Positions 17,844-26,993 are shown, numbered from the stretch's first letter. The stretch is DNA of 60,323 bases from Paraburkholderia oxyphila NBRC 105797 (GCF_000685075.1 NZ_BAYD01000041.1:24001-84323); one strand, 5' to 3'. Translations and numbers: made by a program. Notes: a model not told the origin generated them from the sequence alone.

Positions 17844-19046
17844 ATGGACTTTCAACCCGATGCGGGTTTGACCGCATTCCGTGAGGAAGTGCGCGCATTT
17901 TTGCGCGCCCATTTGCCGGCCGACCTGGCCGGCTCGCAACATCGCGTGCGCTCGCCGCGCGCCGCACTGATCCGTTGGCAAGGTATCCTGAATGAACACG
18001 GCTGGGGCGCACCCTGTTGGGAAACGGCGCATGGCGGCACGGGCTGGACGCCGCAGCAGCGCCTCGTTTTCGACGAAGAGTGTGCTGCCGCCGGCGCGCC
18101 GACCCAGGACGTCTTCGGCCAGCGTCTGCTTGGCCCGGTGCTGAATCATTTCGCGTCGCCGGAGCAGAAGGCCGAGCATCTGCCCCACATCTTCGCCGGC
18201 ACGCGGCTCTGGTGCCAGGGCTTTTCCGAGCCTGGCTCGGGATCGGATCTCGCATCGCTGCGTACGCAGGCCGTGCGCGACGGCGATCATTACGTCGTGA
18301 ACGGCCAGAAGATCTGGACGAGCTATGCGCACGAGGCGGACTGGATCTTCCTGCTCGTGCGCACCGATGCATCCGTGAAGAAGCAGGCCGGTATCAGCTT
18401 CCTGCTCGTCGACATGCAAACGCCGGGCATCACGGTGCGCCCGATCATCACGATCGACGGCTGCCATCACCTGAACGAAACGTTCTTCGACAACGTGCGC
18501 GTGCCGGTCGCCAACTGCGTGGGCGGCGAGGGCGCGGGCTGGACCGTCACCAAGTTTCTCCTCAACAACGAGCATGCGGGGACGGCCGATTTGCCGGCGC
18601 TCCTGCGCTTGAAGAAGCAGTTGCGCACCGTTGGGGCCACGCTGCGCGTGGACGGCCAGCCGCTCGTGCGCCAAGCGGCCTTCGCGCTGCGGCTCGCCCG
18701 CCTCGAAGCCGAGCTGCAGGCGGTCTCCATGATGGTCCAGCGGGTGGCGGTGCTGGAACAGGACCACAGTCCCACGGCGCACGTGATGGGGTCCATGCTG
18801 AAGATTCGCGGCACGGAGCTGCAACAGAAGATGAGCGAGTTCCTCGTTGAATCGCTGGGCGACTACGGTGCGATCGCGTACACCGCGGAGCCGCACGCGG
18901 AGCAGGGCGACGCGCTGCCGGTTCCGGCCGCGGGCATAGGTCCGGGCCTCGCCAGCGAGATGTTCTTCCGCCGCGCGTCGACGATCTATGGAGGCACGAG
19001 CGAAGTCCAGCGCGGCATCATCGCCAAGCTGTTGTTTCAACTCTGA
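17844..19046 (+). CDS. Acyl-CoA dehydrogenase, subunit of probable heteromeric pair (large/N-type)
   Basis: A 400-residue acyl-CoA dehydrogenase; the ATG at 17844 follows AGGAGACGGTCCG. FAD/substrate signatures GFSEPGSGSDLASLRT and FRRASTIYGGTSEVQRGIIA are clear. In the latter the usual catalytic Glu of YEGTS is replaced by Gly. A Glu at about 243 (LNNEHAG) could be the base, as in isovaleryl-type and steroid side-chain dehydrogenases. It is 14 bp upstream of a second, diverged acyl-CoA dehydrogenase gene; such adjacent pairs often form alpha2beta2 enzymes acting on bulky steroid or branched acyl-CoAs. That assembly is inference. Confidence 0.88.
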   Translation: MDFQPDAGLTAFREEVRAFLRAHLPADLAGSQHRVRSPRAALIRWQGILNEHGWGAPCWETAHGGTGWTPQQRLVFDEECAAAGAPTQDVFGQRLLGPVLNHFASPEQKAEHLPHIFAGTRLWCQGFSEPGSGSDLASLRTQAVRDGDHYVVNGQKIWTSYAHEADWIFLLVRTDASVKKQAGISFLLVDMQTPGITVRPIITIDGCHHLNETFFDNVRVPVANCVGGEGAGWTVTKFLLNNEHAGTADLPALLRLKKQLRTVGATLRVDGQPLVRQAAFALRLARLEAELQAVSMMVQRVAVLEQDHSPTAHVMGSMLKIRGTELQQKMSEFLVESLGDYGAIAYTAEPHAEQGDALPVPAAGIGPGLASEMFFRRASTIYGGTSEVQRGIIAKLLFQL

Positions 19047-19060
19047 GGCGGGACGCCACC

Positions 19061-20209
19061 ATGAATTTCAATCTGAATGCCGAGCAGCAGATGCTGCAGG
19101 ACAGCGTGCGCCGCTTCGTGACGAAGGCGTGCAGCTTCGAAACACGCGCCGCGCAGGTGCAGGCCGGCCGGGACGCCTGTGCGCGCAACTGGGGGGTGTT
19201 CGCCGATAACGGCTGGCTGGCCGCGGCGCTGCCGGATGCCTATGGCGGGCTGGGCGGCTCGGTGCTCGATAACGTCCTGATCGGCCTTGAGCTGGGGCGG
19301 GGACTCGTGACCGATCCGTTCGTCGGGCTGGGCGTGCTCGCTGCCCAGACGCTGGCCGCGTGCGCGACCGACGCGCAGAAGCAAGCCCTGCTGCCACGTC
19401 TGGCCGAAGGGACCCTGCGCATCGCGCTCGCTTTCAGCGAGCCGGAGGCGCGCGGCAATCCCGCACGCGTGAAGACGCGGGCGGCACCCAATGCCGACGG
19501 CTACGCGCTGCATGGCCACAAGACGCTGGTCGTGGGCGCACCGGCGGCCGACATGCTGCTGGTGTCCGCCTTCATCGACGGCGTCGGGGCTGATCCGGGC
19601 CGTGTGGCGCTGTTCCTCGTCGAAGCCGGCAGCGCCGGACTCGCGCAGCGTGCGCTGCCGTTGCACGACGGCACCTGGGCCGCGGACGTGCAGCTCAATG
19701 GCGTGCAGGTGAGTGCCGATGCGCGCGTCGGTTACGGCGGCGATTGCCTGCCGGCGTTGCGCCATGGGCTGGCCCACGCCGTCGCCGTGCAAAGCGCCGA
19801 GCTGATTGGTGTCATGGAGGCGGCCATCGAGGCCACGTCCGAATATCTGAAGGTGCGCAAGCAATTCGGAGTCCCGATCGGCAGCTTCCAGTCGCTTCAA
19901 CACCGCATGGCCGACATGGCGGCCGAAATGGAGCTGGCCCGCTCGATGCTGTTCGCGCTGCTCGCGGCCTTCGAGGCCGGCGAAGAGACGGCGCTGCAGT
20001 ACGCGGTGTCCGCGTGCAAGGCCTTCGTCTGTCGCGCCGCGAGGAACGTCTGCGGGCAGGCGATCCAGCTACACGGCGGCATCGGCATGACTGAGGAATA
20101 TGCCATCGGCCACTACTTCAAGCGCGCCGTTGTGGCGGAGCTCGTCCTCGGCAGCAGCGACCAGCATGAGGCGGCCTGTGCCGCCGCGCTCGAGCGCTCA
20201 TTGACGTGA
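19061..20209 (+). CDS. Acyl-CoA dehydrogenase-like protein, second member of probable heteromeric pair
   Basis: A 382-residue acyl-CoA dehydrogenase-fold protein. The C-terminal signature AIQLHGGIGMTEEYAIGHYF is recognisable, but the catalytic-loop block YEGTS is absent and replaced by ELVLGSSDQHEAA. The mid-domain FAD/substrate motif is degenerate (AFSEPEARGNPARVKT). This pattern of a partly degenerate partner next to a better conserved one matches the two-subunit acyl-CoA dehydrogenases of steroid catabolism. Its stop is followed within 20 bases by the MaoC gene, consistent with one operon. Confidence 0.85.
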   Translation: MNFNLNAEQQMLQDSVRRFVTKACSFETRAAQVQAGRDACARNWGVFADNGWLAAALPDAYGGLGGSVLDNVLIGLELGRGLVTDPFVGLGVLAAQTLAACATDAQKQALLPRLAEGTLRIALAFSEPEARGNPARVKTRAAPNADGYALHGHKTLVVGAPAADMLLVSAFIDGVGADPGRVALFLVEAGSAGLAQRALPLHDGTWAADVQLNGVQVSADARVGYGGDCLPALRHGLAHAVAVQSAELIGVMEAAIEATSEYLKVRKQFGVPIGSFQSLQHRMADMAAEMELARSMLFALLAAFEAGEETALQYAVSACKAFVCRAARNVCGQAIQLHGGIGMTEEYAIGHYFKRAVVAELVLGSSDQHEAACAAALERSLT

Positions 20210-20226
20210 ATACCAAGGAACCTTTG

Positions 20227-20682
20227 ATGAAAGTTTATGAAACGCCCGATGCGTTGAAGCCGCTGAAGGGGGAGTCCATCGGCACGAGTGACTGGCTGCT
20301 GATCGACCAGCCGCGCGTGAATCTGTTCGCGGACGCGACCGACGACCATCAATGGCTTCACGTCGACGTCGAGCGCGCCAAAACGGGGCCGTTCGGCGCA
20401 CCCATCGCGCACGGCTTCCTGACGCTGAGCCTGTTGCCGGGGCTGGTCGCTTCGGCCTTCGAGGTTCGCGGCACGTCGGCCGGCGTGAACTACGGCCTCG
20501 ACAAGGTTCGCTTTCCCTCGCCCGTGCTCGTGGGCAGCCGCATTCGCGGGCTGTTCCGGCTGCTCGAATGGGACGAGCTCGGCAACGGTGCCGTGCAAAT
20601 CAAGATCGAGATGACGATCGAGTGCGAGGGTGCACCGAAGCCGGCCTGCGTGGCCGAGCCGATTCTGCGTTTTTTCCGCTAA
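20227..20682 (+). CDS. MaoC-like (R)-specific enoyl-CoA hydratase
   Basis: A 151-residue single hot-dog protein. The ATG at 20227 follows AAGGAACC; a GTG at 20206 overlapping the preceding stop is the less likely start. The hydratase-2 signature FADATDDHQWLHVD supplies Asp40 and His45, with the five-residue spacing of the R-hydratase catalytic dyad. It would hydrate trans-2-enoyl-CoA to the (3R)-hydroxy product. The next gene is an SDR resembling the dehydrogenase domain of peroxisomal multifunctional enzyme 2, so the two together act as a split MFE-2. Confidence 0.88.
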   Translation: MKVYETPDALKPLKGESIGTSDWLLIDQPRVNLFADATDDHQWLHVDVERAKTGPFGAPIAHGFLTLSLLPGLVASAFEVRGTSAGVNYGLDKVRFPSPVLVGSRIRGLFRLLEWDELGNGAVQIKIEMTIECEGAPKPACVAEPILRFFR

Positions 20683-20715
20683 GAACGCGCCGCTAATGAA
20701 GAAGAGGAACGAGAC

Positions 20716-21627
20716 ATGAGCATTCGATTTGACGGGAAGGTCGCCATCGTGACGGGCGCTGGAGCGGGCCTTGGACGCCAGCACGCCCTGGCATTTGCCG
20801 CGCGCGGCGCGAAGGTGGTGGTCAACGACTTCGGCGGCGGCCGCGACGGCAGCGGTGGCTCCTCCGAGGCCGCGTTGGCGGTGGTCGGGGAAATCCGCGC
20901 CGCGGGCGGCACAGCGATCGCCAATGGTGCCAACGTGGCCGACTTCGCCCAGGTTCAGGCCATGGTCGCGCAGACCCTCGATGCCTTCGGGCGCATCGAT
21001 ATCCTCGTGAACAATGCCGGCATTCTGCGCGACAAGAGCTTCGCCAAGATGGACGTGGCGGATTTTCGCGCAGTGCTCGACGTGCACCTGATGGGCTCGA
21101 TGCATTGCACGAAGGCGGTATGGGAGACGATGCGAGAGCAGAAGTACGGCCGCATCGTCATGACCACGTCGGCGGCGGGGCTCTACGGCAGTTTCGGCCA
21201 GGCGAACTACGGCGCGGCGAAGATGGCGCTGGTTGGCCTGATGAACGTGCTTCATCAGGAGGGGTTCAAGAGCAACATCAAGGTCAACACGATTGCGCCC
21301 ATCGCGGCGACGCGCATGACCGAAGAGATCCTGCCGCCGGCAGCGTTGGCCGCCATCCAGCCGGAGCGCGTGACACCCGCGGTGCTGTTCCTGTGCAGCG
21401 AGGACGCGCCGTCGCGCGTCGTGCTTTCCGCCGGCGGCGGGTCGTTTGCCGCGGCGACTGTGGTTGAGACGGCGCCGTGCCACATTGCCGATCGCGACCT
21501 GAGCCCCGAATCGATCGCGGGCCGTTTCGCTGAAATTGCTGACTGGAGTACTGCTTCGGCATACGCCGAGGCCGGGCAGGAAGTGGGGCGTTTCATTGAA
21601 GCCGCGCTCAAGTCCACGCGAGACTGA
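20716..21627 (+). CDS. Short-chain dehydrogenase, (3R)-hydroxyacyl-CoA dehydrogenase (MFE-2/HSD17B4-like)
   Basis: A 303-residue SDR with the nucleotide loop TGAGAGLG (residues 13-20), NNAG at 99-102 and the catalytic Ser152, Tyr165 and Lys169 (NYGAAK). The stretch VVVNDFGGGRDGSGGSSEAA and the 3' half (APIAATRMTEEILP) are characteristic of the dehydrogenase domain of peroxisomal multifunctional enzyme type 2 rather than of FabG. It would oxidise the (3R)-hydroxyacyl-CoA from the MaoC hydratase to the 3-ketoacyl-CoA cleaved by the SCP2-type thiolase of the same operon. Confidence 0.87.
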   Translation: MSIRFDGKVAIVTGAGAGLGRQHALAFAARGAKVVVNDFGGGRDGSGGSSEAALAVVGEIRAAGGTAIANGANVADFAQVQAMVAQTLDAFGRIDILVNNAGILRDKSFAKMDVADFRAVLDVHLMGSMHCTKAVWETMREQKYGRIVMTTSAAGLYGSFGQANYGAAKMALVGLMNVLHQEGFKSNIKVNTIAPIAATRMTEEILPPAALAAIQPERVTPAVLFLCSEDAPSRVVLSAGGGSFAAATVVETAPCHIADRDLSPESIAGRFAEIADWSTASAYAEAGQEVGRFIEAALKSTRD

Positions 21628-21678
21628 AATCCTTGCCGTTGAAAACGGCTCTGTTTTGCTGGAAGTCGGGAGTGCATT

Positions 21679-22428
21679 TTGAAAGTACTGGTCGCAATCA
21701 AGAGAGTGGTCGATCCCAATGTGAAGGTCGGCGTGAAGTCGGATGGTACGGGCGTCGACATTGCCAACGTGAAGATGTCGATGAACCCGTTCGATGAAAT
21801 CGCCGTTGAGGAAGCGGTGCGATTGAACGAAGCGGGCGTGGTGACGGAAGTCATCGCTGTGTCTGCTGGTGTCACGCAGGCGCAGGAAACGCTGCGCACG
21901 GCGCTGGCGATTGGCGCGGATCGCGCTGTGCTGATCGAATCTAATGAGGATCTGCAACCGCTCGCCGTGGCGAAGCTTTTGAAGGCGCTCGTCGACAAGG
22001 AACAGCCTTCATTGGTCATTCTCGGCAAGCAGGCCATCGACGACGATTCGAACCAGACCGGGCAGATGCTCGCCGCTTTGGCGGGTCTGCCCCAGGCAAC
22101 CTTCGCTTCGAAGATCACGGTCGCCGACGGCCGTGCCACGGTCGCGCGTGAAGTCGATGGCGGCGCGGAAACGCTCTCGCTGGTGCTTCCCGCAGTGGTC
22201 ACGACGGACCTTCGTTTGAACGAGCCGCGCTACGTTACGCTGCCGAACATCATGAAGGCCAAGAAGAAGCCGCTGGACACGGTCAAGCCCTCGGATCTGG
22301 GCGTGGATGTCACACCGCGCCTGAAGACCCTGAAGGTTGCCGAGCCGCCCAGGCGCAGCGCCGGCGTGAAGGTCGCGGACGTGAATATGCTGGTCGAGAA
22401 GCTGAAGACCGAAGCCAAGGTGCTGTAA
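21679..22428 (+). CDS. etfB: Electron transfer flavoprotein subunit beta
   Basis: A 249-residue EtfB. The start is a TTG at 21679 (MKVLVAIKRVVDPNVKV), preceded by GGGAG at proper spacing; no ATG fits the conserved N-terminus. The signature region includes VKMSMNPFDEIAVEEAVRL and the AMP-site/recognition segment near LGKQAIDDDSNQTGQMLAAL. It accepts electrons from the acyl-CoA dehydrogenases of the cluster and forms the ETF heterodimer with EtfA encoded 15 bp downstream. Confidence 0.96.
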   Translation: MKVLVAIKRVVDPNVKVGVKSDGTGVDIANVKMSMNPFDEIAVEEAVRLNEAGVVTEVIAVSAGVTQAQETLRTALAIGADRAVLIESNEDLQPLAVAKLLKALVDKEQPSLVILGKQAIDDDSNQTGQMLAALAGLPQATFASKITVADGRATVAREVDGGAETLSLVLPAVVTTDLRLNEPRYVTLPNIMKAKKKPLDTVKPSDLGVDVTPRLKTLKVAEPPRRSAGVKVADVNMLVEKLKTEAKVL

Positions 22429-22443
22429 GGGGAGCGAAGCAAA

Positions 22444-23385
22444 ATGACGAATCTGGTTATTGCCGAACACGACAACGCAACTGTGAAGTCTGCGACGCTG
22501 AACACCGTGGCTGCCGCGCAGAAGATCGGTGGCGACGTGCACGTGCTGATTGCAGGGCACAACGCCCAGGCGGCCGCCGACGCGGCGGCGAAGATCGCCG
22601 GTGTTTCGAAAGTGCTGCTGGCCGACGCGCCGCAACTCGAAGTGGGACTCGCGGAAAATGTCGAGGCGACGGTTCTTTCGATCTCGAAGCACTACACGCA
22701 CATCCTGGCGCCTGCTACGGCTGCGGGCAAGAACGTCACGCCGCGTATCGCCGCGAAGCTGGACGTCGCGCAGATCTCGGACATCACGGCAGTGGATTCG
22801 CCGGACACGTTCGAGCGTCCAATCTACGCGGGTAACGCAATCGCAACGGTGCAGTCGCAAGACCCCATCAAGGTCATCACCGTTCGCATGACCGGCTTCG
22901 ACGCCGTTGCAGCCGAAGGCGGCAGCGCAACGGTGGAAAAGATCGAAGCGGCAGCCGACAGCGGCCTTTCGCAATTCCTGAGCCGTGAAGTCACGAAGCT
23001 CGACCGTCCCGAACTCACGAGCGCGAAGATCATCGTCTCGGGCGGCCGGGGTCTGGGCAGCGGCGAGAACTACACGAAAGTTCTGGAGCCGCTCGCAGAC
23101 AAGCTCAACGCCGCACTGGGCGCATCGCGCGCGGCAGTGGATGCGGGCTACGTCCCTAACGATTACCAGGTCGGCCAGACCGGCAAGATCGTCGCACCGC
23201 AGCTGTACATCGCGGTGGGCATCTCGGGCGCGATTCAGCACCTTGCCGGCATGAAGGAATCGAAGGTGATCGTGGCAATCAACAAGGACGAGGAAGCGCC
23301 GATCTTCAGCGTGGCCGATTACGGCCTCGTGGGCGATCTGTTCACCGTCGTGCCGGAGCTGGCGAGCGCGACGGGCCTGCAGTGA
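22444..23385 (+). CDS. etfA: Electron transfer flavoprotein subunit alpha
   Basis: A 313-residue EtfA, starting MTNLVIAEHDN after GGGGAGCGAAGC. The C-terminal FAD-binding domain shows SGGRGLGSGENY, VGQTGKIVAPQLYIAVGISG and INKDEEAPIFSVADYG, the family signature. With EtfB it carries electrons from acyl-CoA dehydrogenases to ETF-ubiquinone oxidoreductase. It is the last recognised gene of the rightward catabolic series begun at 15034. Confidence 0.96.
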   Translation: MTNLVIAEHDNATVKSATLNTVAAAQKIGGDVHVLIAGHNAQAAADAAAKIAGVSKVLLADAPQLEVGLAENVEATVLSISKHYTHILAPATAAGKNVTPRIAAKLDVAQISDITAVDSPDTFERPIYAGNAIATVQSQDPIKVITVRMTGFDAVAAEGGSATVEKIEAAADSGLSQFLSREVTKLDRPELTSAKIIVSGGRGLGSGENYTKVLEPLADKLNAALGASRAAVDAGYVPNDYQVGQTGKIVAPQLYIAVGISGAIQHLAGMKESKVIVAINKDEEAPIFSVADYGLVGDLFTVVPELASATGLQ

Positions 23386-23467
23386 TAGCCGTAGCAGCAA
23401 GCGCGCGCATCGTGCCGGTTCTGGCATTGCTGCGCGGCGCAGAATATCGAAGGTGCAGGAGCATGCG

Positions 23468-23719
23468 ATGAACACTCGCGACAAGTCGCTGCGCGTCGTA
23501 GTGGAAAAGTGGTTTGGGACGGATCCCGCACACCGCACCCGGGTGACGCGTAGCCGTCGCGCGAGTGCCAGGCACTGGCGCTTCGTTCGTGTCGAAAGCG
23601 AGCGGCCGTCCGGCTTGCTGGCGATCGTATTCTTTCGCCATCGGGACGGAGGGTGGTGCGTGTTCCCACCCTCGCACCTATGGCCGGCGACCGGGGCCTC
23701 CGCGTGGCTGCCCGGTTGA
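23468..23719 (+). CDS. Small hypothetical protein
   Basis: An 83-residue frame starting MNTRDKSLRVVVEKWFG, preceded by GCAGGAGCATGCG. It is basic in the middle (RVTRSRRASARHWRFV) and ends with a hydrophobic/aromatic stretch (LAIVFFRHRDGGWCVFPP). I believe similar small proteins of unknown function occur in Burkholderiaceae, but this cannot be verified here. The ribosome site and protein-like composition support it; it is a lone gene between etfA and a convergent DUF1254 gene. Confidence 0.5.
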   Translation: MNTRDKSLRVVVEKWFGTDPAHRTRVTRSRRASARHWRFVRVESERPSGLLAIVFFRHRDGGWCVFPPSHLWPATGASAWLPG

Positions 23720-23839
23720 GCACCTGCTGGATGATGCGCCGGCCCGGCGCCATGCCGTGTGCGCGCAACGGGTTCGGCAGCACGCCGCCATGACGTCGTG
23801 GCGGGAAATCCCGGCCTCGACGGCATGGCCGCTCAAGCG

Positions 23840-25309
23840 TCATTGCTGCACGCGCTCCATGGCCGGAGCCTTCCATTGCCCATCGAGTGCGGGGGACGCG
23901 GGCCAGTAGAGCCTCAACGCCGTGAGGAAGGGGCCTTGCGGCGCCGGGAGCCAGTTCGATTCGAGCGCGGGCCCGGGAGACTCATGCTGGATATACAGCG
24001 TGATGCCCCCATCCGCGTCGCGCTTGATCCCGGGCAACATCGGCGAATTGATCAAATAGCGGTTCAGCTCATTGGCATAGAGCAGGCTGGCGGGCAGTTC
24101 ATAGAGCGTGAGCGACCAGAACGCGTGGACGGGAGGCAGTTTTCCCGGCGGGAAGTGCAGCGTGTAGCGGTTCGAACCGTTGAGCGCCTCGCCATGCGAA
24201 TCGACGAAATAGACCGGGTAGAACGCTTCCGTCTTGGTGTTGGCATAAATTCCGACGGCTGCCCCGGCCATGCGCGCCAGATAGTTTCCCTGCAGGGCGG
24301 CACGGGTTCCGAACAAACTGGCGCTCGATATCTTGCCCGTATCGAGGTCGTTTTTCTTGAATTCGGCGTACGCGCTCCAGGCGTCGGCCATGCCATCCTG
24401 CATTGCCTTTTGTATCTCAGGCGCAAGGGCATTCGCATCGAACGGCTTGCCGGCTCCGACGCCAATCTTCGCGAAACGCTCCATCAATGCCTTCTCCGAA
24501 GGATCGGTCGGGCAGAACTGGAGCACGAAATTCAACACATTGAAGAATTGCAGCGAGCTGCGCTCTTCCTGAGGCGTGAGCGGCTGGATGAACTTGACAA
24601 CAGGGGCAGGTGTGGGTGCGGGCTTGCCGAGATACTGCGAAAGCGTTTCAACCTTATATCCCGCCTGTATGCGCTTCACATTGTCGATGTCACCCGGATT
24701 GAACAATTGCGTACGGTAGAAAACGAACGCGAAATCCGTGTCCGAACGAATGACCGACTTGATGCCCTTGGGAACGGTGCCCTTCCACTCGGGGCCGGCC
24801 AGCAGGAACTTGCCCGCACCGTTGCCCGTGGTGCGGCTGCCGGCATACGCAAAATTGAACGTGTACAAGTCGATGAACTGAACTGCGTAGTATCGCCCTT
24901 TGTCCACCGGGGGCACGCTCAGGACGAGCGGCTCGGTACGCAGGTCGGCACCGAGGAACGAGTAGGGCGTGTCGGAGTTGGGAGACTGAATGGTCTTGTC
25001 CTCCGGCGTATACACGCGCGCCGAGTTGGCGATCGAGTTCCATGGCGCCTTGAAGTTTGGACCATGCTCGTCAGCAAAATAAGAGTACTGAATGCGATAG
25101 TTGTCGACGAGCGGAAAACCGTAGACGGTGGCCTCTTTGGCAATGGCTCTCACCTGTTCCGCAGACAGGGTTTCTGCGGCGACTGTTGCAGGCTGGATGA
25201 ATCCGGTTATCGAGGTGGCCAGAATGGCGCAAGTTGCAAGACGCCTCAGGCGGCGCAATTTCTGTATGCATGACAAGAGAGGCTGGCCAATGTCGCGTAT
25301 ATATCCCAT
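23840..25309 (-). CDS. DUF1254/DUF1214 domain protein, exported
   Basis: A 489-residue protein with a basic N-terminus, a hydrophobic stretch and a likely cleavage after TVAAE (about residue 46). The ATG at 25309 follows TCAGGAAGGAAAG. Family blocks are clear: SPNSDTPYSFLGADLR, GRYYAVQFIDLYTFNFAY, the SRTTGNGAGKFLLAGPEW stretch, and the C-terminal FWSLTLYELP and SNWLPAPQGPF. It is a canonical full-length member of the family. It is divergent from a shorter DUF1254/1214 gene at 25550 across 240 bp, and both probably share control. Function is unknown; periplasmic location is predicted. Confidence 0.87.
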   Translation of the reverse strand: MGYIRDIGQPLLSCIQKLRRLRRLATCAILATSITGFIQPATVAAETLSAEQVRAIAKEATVYGFPLVDNYRIQYSYFADEHGPNFKAPWNSIANSARVYTPEDKTIQSPNSDTPYSFLGADLRTEPLVLSVPPVDKGRYYAVQFIDLYTFNFAYAGSRTTGNGAGKFLLAGPEWKGTVPKGIKSVIRSDTDFAFVFYRTQLFNPGDIDNVKRIQAGYKVETLSQYLGKPAPTPAPVVKFIQPLTPQEERSSLQFFNVLNFVLQFCPTDPSEKALMERFAKIGVGAGKPFDANALAPEIQKAMQDGMADAWSAYAEFKKNDLDTGKISSASLFGTRAALQGNYLARMAGAAVGIYANTKTEAFYPVYFVDSHGEALNGSNRYTLHFPPGKLPPVHAFWSLTLYELPASLLYANELNRYLINSPMLPGIKRDADGGITLYIQHESPGPALESNWLPAPQGPFLTALRLYWPASPALDGQWKAPAMERVQQ

Positions 25310-25488
25310 ACTTTCCTTCCTGAAGGGTGTGTGAAACGAAGATTGGGTAATGTGACCGCTCAGGCGATAGCAGTGGCCCCCCGGTGCGTCAGCAACGAAT
25401 CAAGCATACGCATGGCTCCGATTATACTGGCGAGGCAGCAGGCATGAGCGATGAAGCGAAGACTATGCACGGCAGTGAAAACTTCATT

Positions 25489-25505
25489 ATTCTGCAATCC
25501 AGAAT
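25489..25505. promoter_or_regulatory. Inverted repeat between divergent DUF1254 genes
   Basis: ATTCTG-CAATC-CAGAAT is a perfect 6-bp inverted repeat with a 5-bp spacer, in the 240-bp region between the genes starting at 25309 (leftward) and 25550 (rightward). It is a candidate operator; its regulator is not evident. Confidence 0.35.
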
Positions 25506-25549
25506 GCTGCTGTGATGGATATTTATCAACTTTCATGTAGAACAACGAT

Positions 25550-26584
25550 ATGAAAAGATACACTTTTTGCCGAGCCTCAATTGCGGCGCTTATGCTGACT
25601 GCCATTTCCGCTTACGCCCAGTCCACTACGGCGGAACGCGTGCCCGTTACCGTCGAGAATTTTGCGCGCGCCGAAAGCGATGTGTCGTTCGCGAATTTCG
25701 TCAAGATGGGCGGATTCGGCAAGTTCGCTCACAATCGCGACGTGGCGCCGATCGATCATCAGCCTGTCGTCCGCCCGAACCGCGACACGCTTTACTCCGT
25801 GGGCGTATTCGATCTCGATGCGGGCCCGCTCACCATCACGCTGCCTCAAGCGGCTCACCGCTACATGGCCATGCAGGTCATTACCGAGGAAGAGTACACG
25901 CCAGAGGTCATCTACCAGCCGGGAAGCTATACGTTTACCCGCAAGCAAATCGGCAGCCGCTATGTGGTGATGGCCGTGCGTACGCTCGTCAACCCCGACG
26001 ATCCGGCTGACCTGGAGAAGGCGCGCCATCTGCAGGATGCCGTTGTGGTGAAACAGGCCAGTCCCGGAAAATTCGAAATACCGGACTGGGATCCGGTGAG
26101 CCAGGCGAAGGTCCGCGACGCGCTGCGGGTGCTGGGTTCGACGCTGCCCGATTTGGGCGGCATGTTCGGTGCGAAGGGGCAGGTGGATCCGGTGCGCCAT
26201 CTGATCGGAACGGCCAGCGCGTGGGGCGGCAATCCGACCAAGGACGCGATCTATCTGAATGTCACGCCGGAGAAGAACGACGGCAAGACCATTTACCACT
26301 TGCGGGCGAAGGACGTGCCGGTGGATGGATTCTGGTCGATCAGCGTGTATAACGCTCAGGGTTTCTTCCAAAAGAACGATCTCGACGCCTATACGGTGAA
26401 CAACGTGACGGCGAAGCGCGCAAGCGATGGCTCGGTTGACGTCCAGTTCGGCGGTTGTGACGGCAAGATTCCGAACTGCCTGCCTATCACCGACGGATGG
26501 AACTATATGGTTCGGCTTTACCGGCCTCGAGCTGCCATCCTGGACGGAAAGTGGCATTTCCCGGTGGCGGTGGCGGCGAACTGA
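25550..26584 (+). CDS. Short DUF1254/DUF1214 domain protein, exported
   Basis: A 344-residue protein with a typical signal peptide (MKRYTFCRASIAALML..., cleavage near SAYAQS). It retains RPNRDTLYSVGVFDL, HRYMAMQVITEEEYTPEV and the DUF1214 block DGFWSISVYNAQGFF, DAYTVNN and a C-terminal YMVRLYRP. It is about 130-150 residues shorter than its relatives in this window. The NWLPAP block is replaced by PNCLPITDGWNYM. It may therefore be a distinct subfamily. It ends just before a strong hairpin at 26599. Confidence 0.83.
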   Translation: MKRYTFCRASIAALMLTAISAYAQSTTAERVPVTVENFARAESDVSFANFVKMGGFGKFAHNRDVAPIDHQPVVRPNRDTLYSVGVFDLDAGPLTITLPQAAHRYMAMQVITEEEYTPEVIYQPGSYTFTRKQIGSRYVVMAVRTLVNPDDPADLEKARHLQDAVVVKQASPGKFEIPDWDPVSQAKVRDALRVLGSTLPDLGGMFGAKGQVDPVRHLIGTASAWGGNPTKDAIYLNVTPEKNDGKTIYHLRAKDVPVDGFWSISVYNAQGFFQKNDLDAYTVNNVTAKRASDGSVDVQFGGCDGKIPNCLPITDGWNYMVRLYRPRAAILDGKWHFPVAVAAN

Positions 26585-26598
26585 TGCAAAGTATTGAT

Positions 26599-26627
26599 GG
26601 CGCCGGCCGGTGATGTCGGCCGGCGCC
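26599..26627 (+). terminator. Probable transcription terminator
   Basis: An 11-bp perfect stem GGCGCCGGCCG / CGGCCGGCGCC with a 7-base loop lies 15 bp after the stop of the DUF1254 gene and is followed by a mildly T-rich tract (TGATTTGCCTGATT). From here to about 26880 no gene is seen; the GC content drops and AATGTCCGCTT occurs twice, probably remains of an IS end. Confidence 0.55.
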
Positions 26628-26882
26628 TGATTTGCCTGATTCACTTCAGCATGCGGGTGCAGCGTTTTTCAGCGTTCGGGCCGCGCGAGGATCGTCGTGT
26701 GGCGTTGGATGGTGTGTGGGCAGCATGGTGTGGTGTGCTCAATTATTTTACATAATGCAAATTATCGAAGTTTTTGATTGTAACGGCTAAGTTGTAATGT
26801 CCGCTTTTAGCCAAGTTCAAATGTCCGCTTCGAGTTCATCGTAAGCTTGCCGCCCGCTGGAGATCCAGCTTCGGGAGCGTCG

Positions 26883-26993
26883 ATGGCAGCAGCAACAGAA
26901 CGGATAACGATGACGATGCGCGAAGTCGACCGGTTCAAGGTTATCCAGGCGCTGACCGAGGCACGACTGATACCCTGGCGTTGCGAAAGCTGA
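26883..26993 (+). pseudogene. Transposase N-terminal remnant (ISNCY-like)
   Basis: A 36-codon frame contains MTMREVDRFKVIQALTEAR, which matches the start of ISNCY-type transposases (M-R-E-x-D-R-x-K-V-I-Q). The sequence then diverges and stops after CES, so the rest of the transposase is gone. It marks a former insertion in a decayed segment. The family call rests on a short stretch. Confidence 0.55.

Noticed and set aside
25360..25605. 81-codon minus frame in the divergent DUF1254 promoter
   Set aside because: It overlaps the start and signal peptide of the gene at 25550 and lacks a ribosome site.
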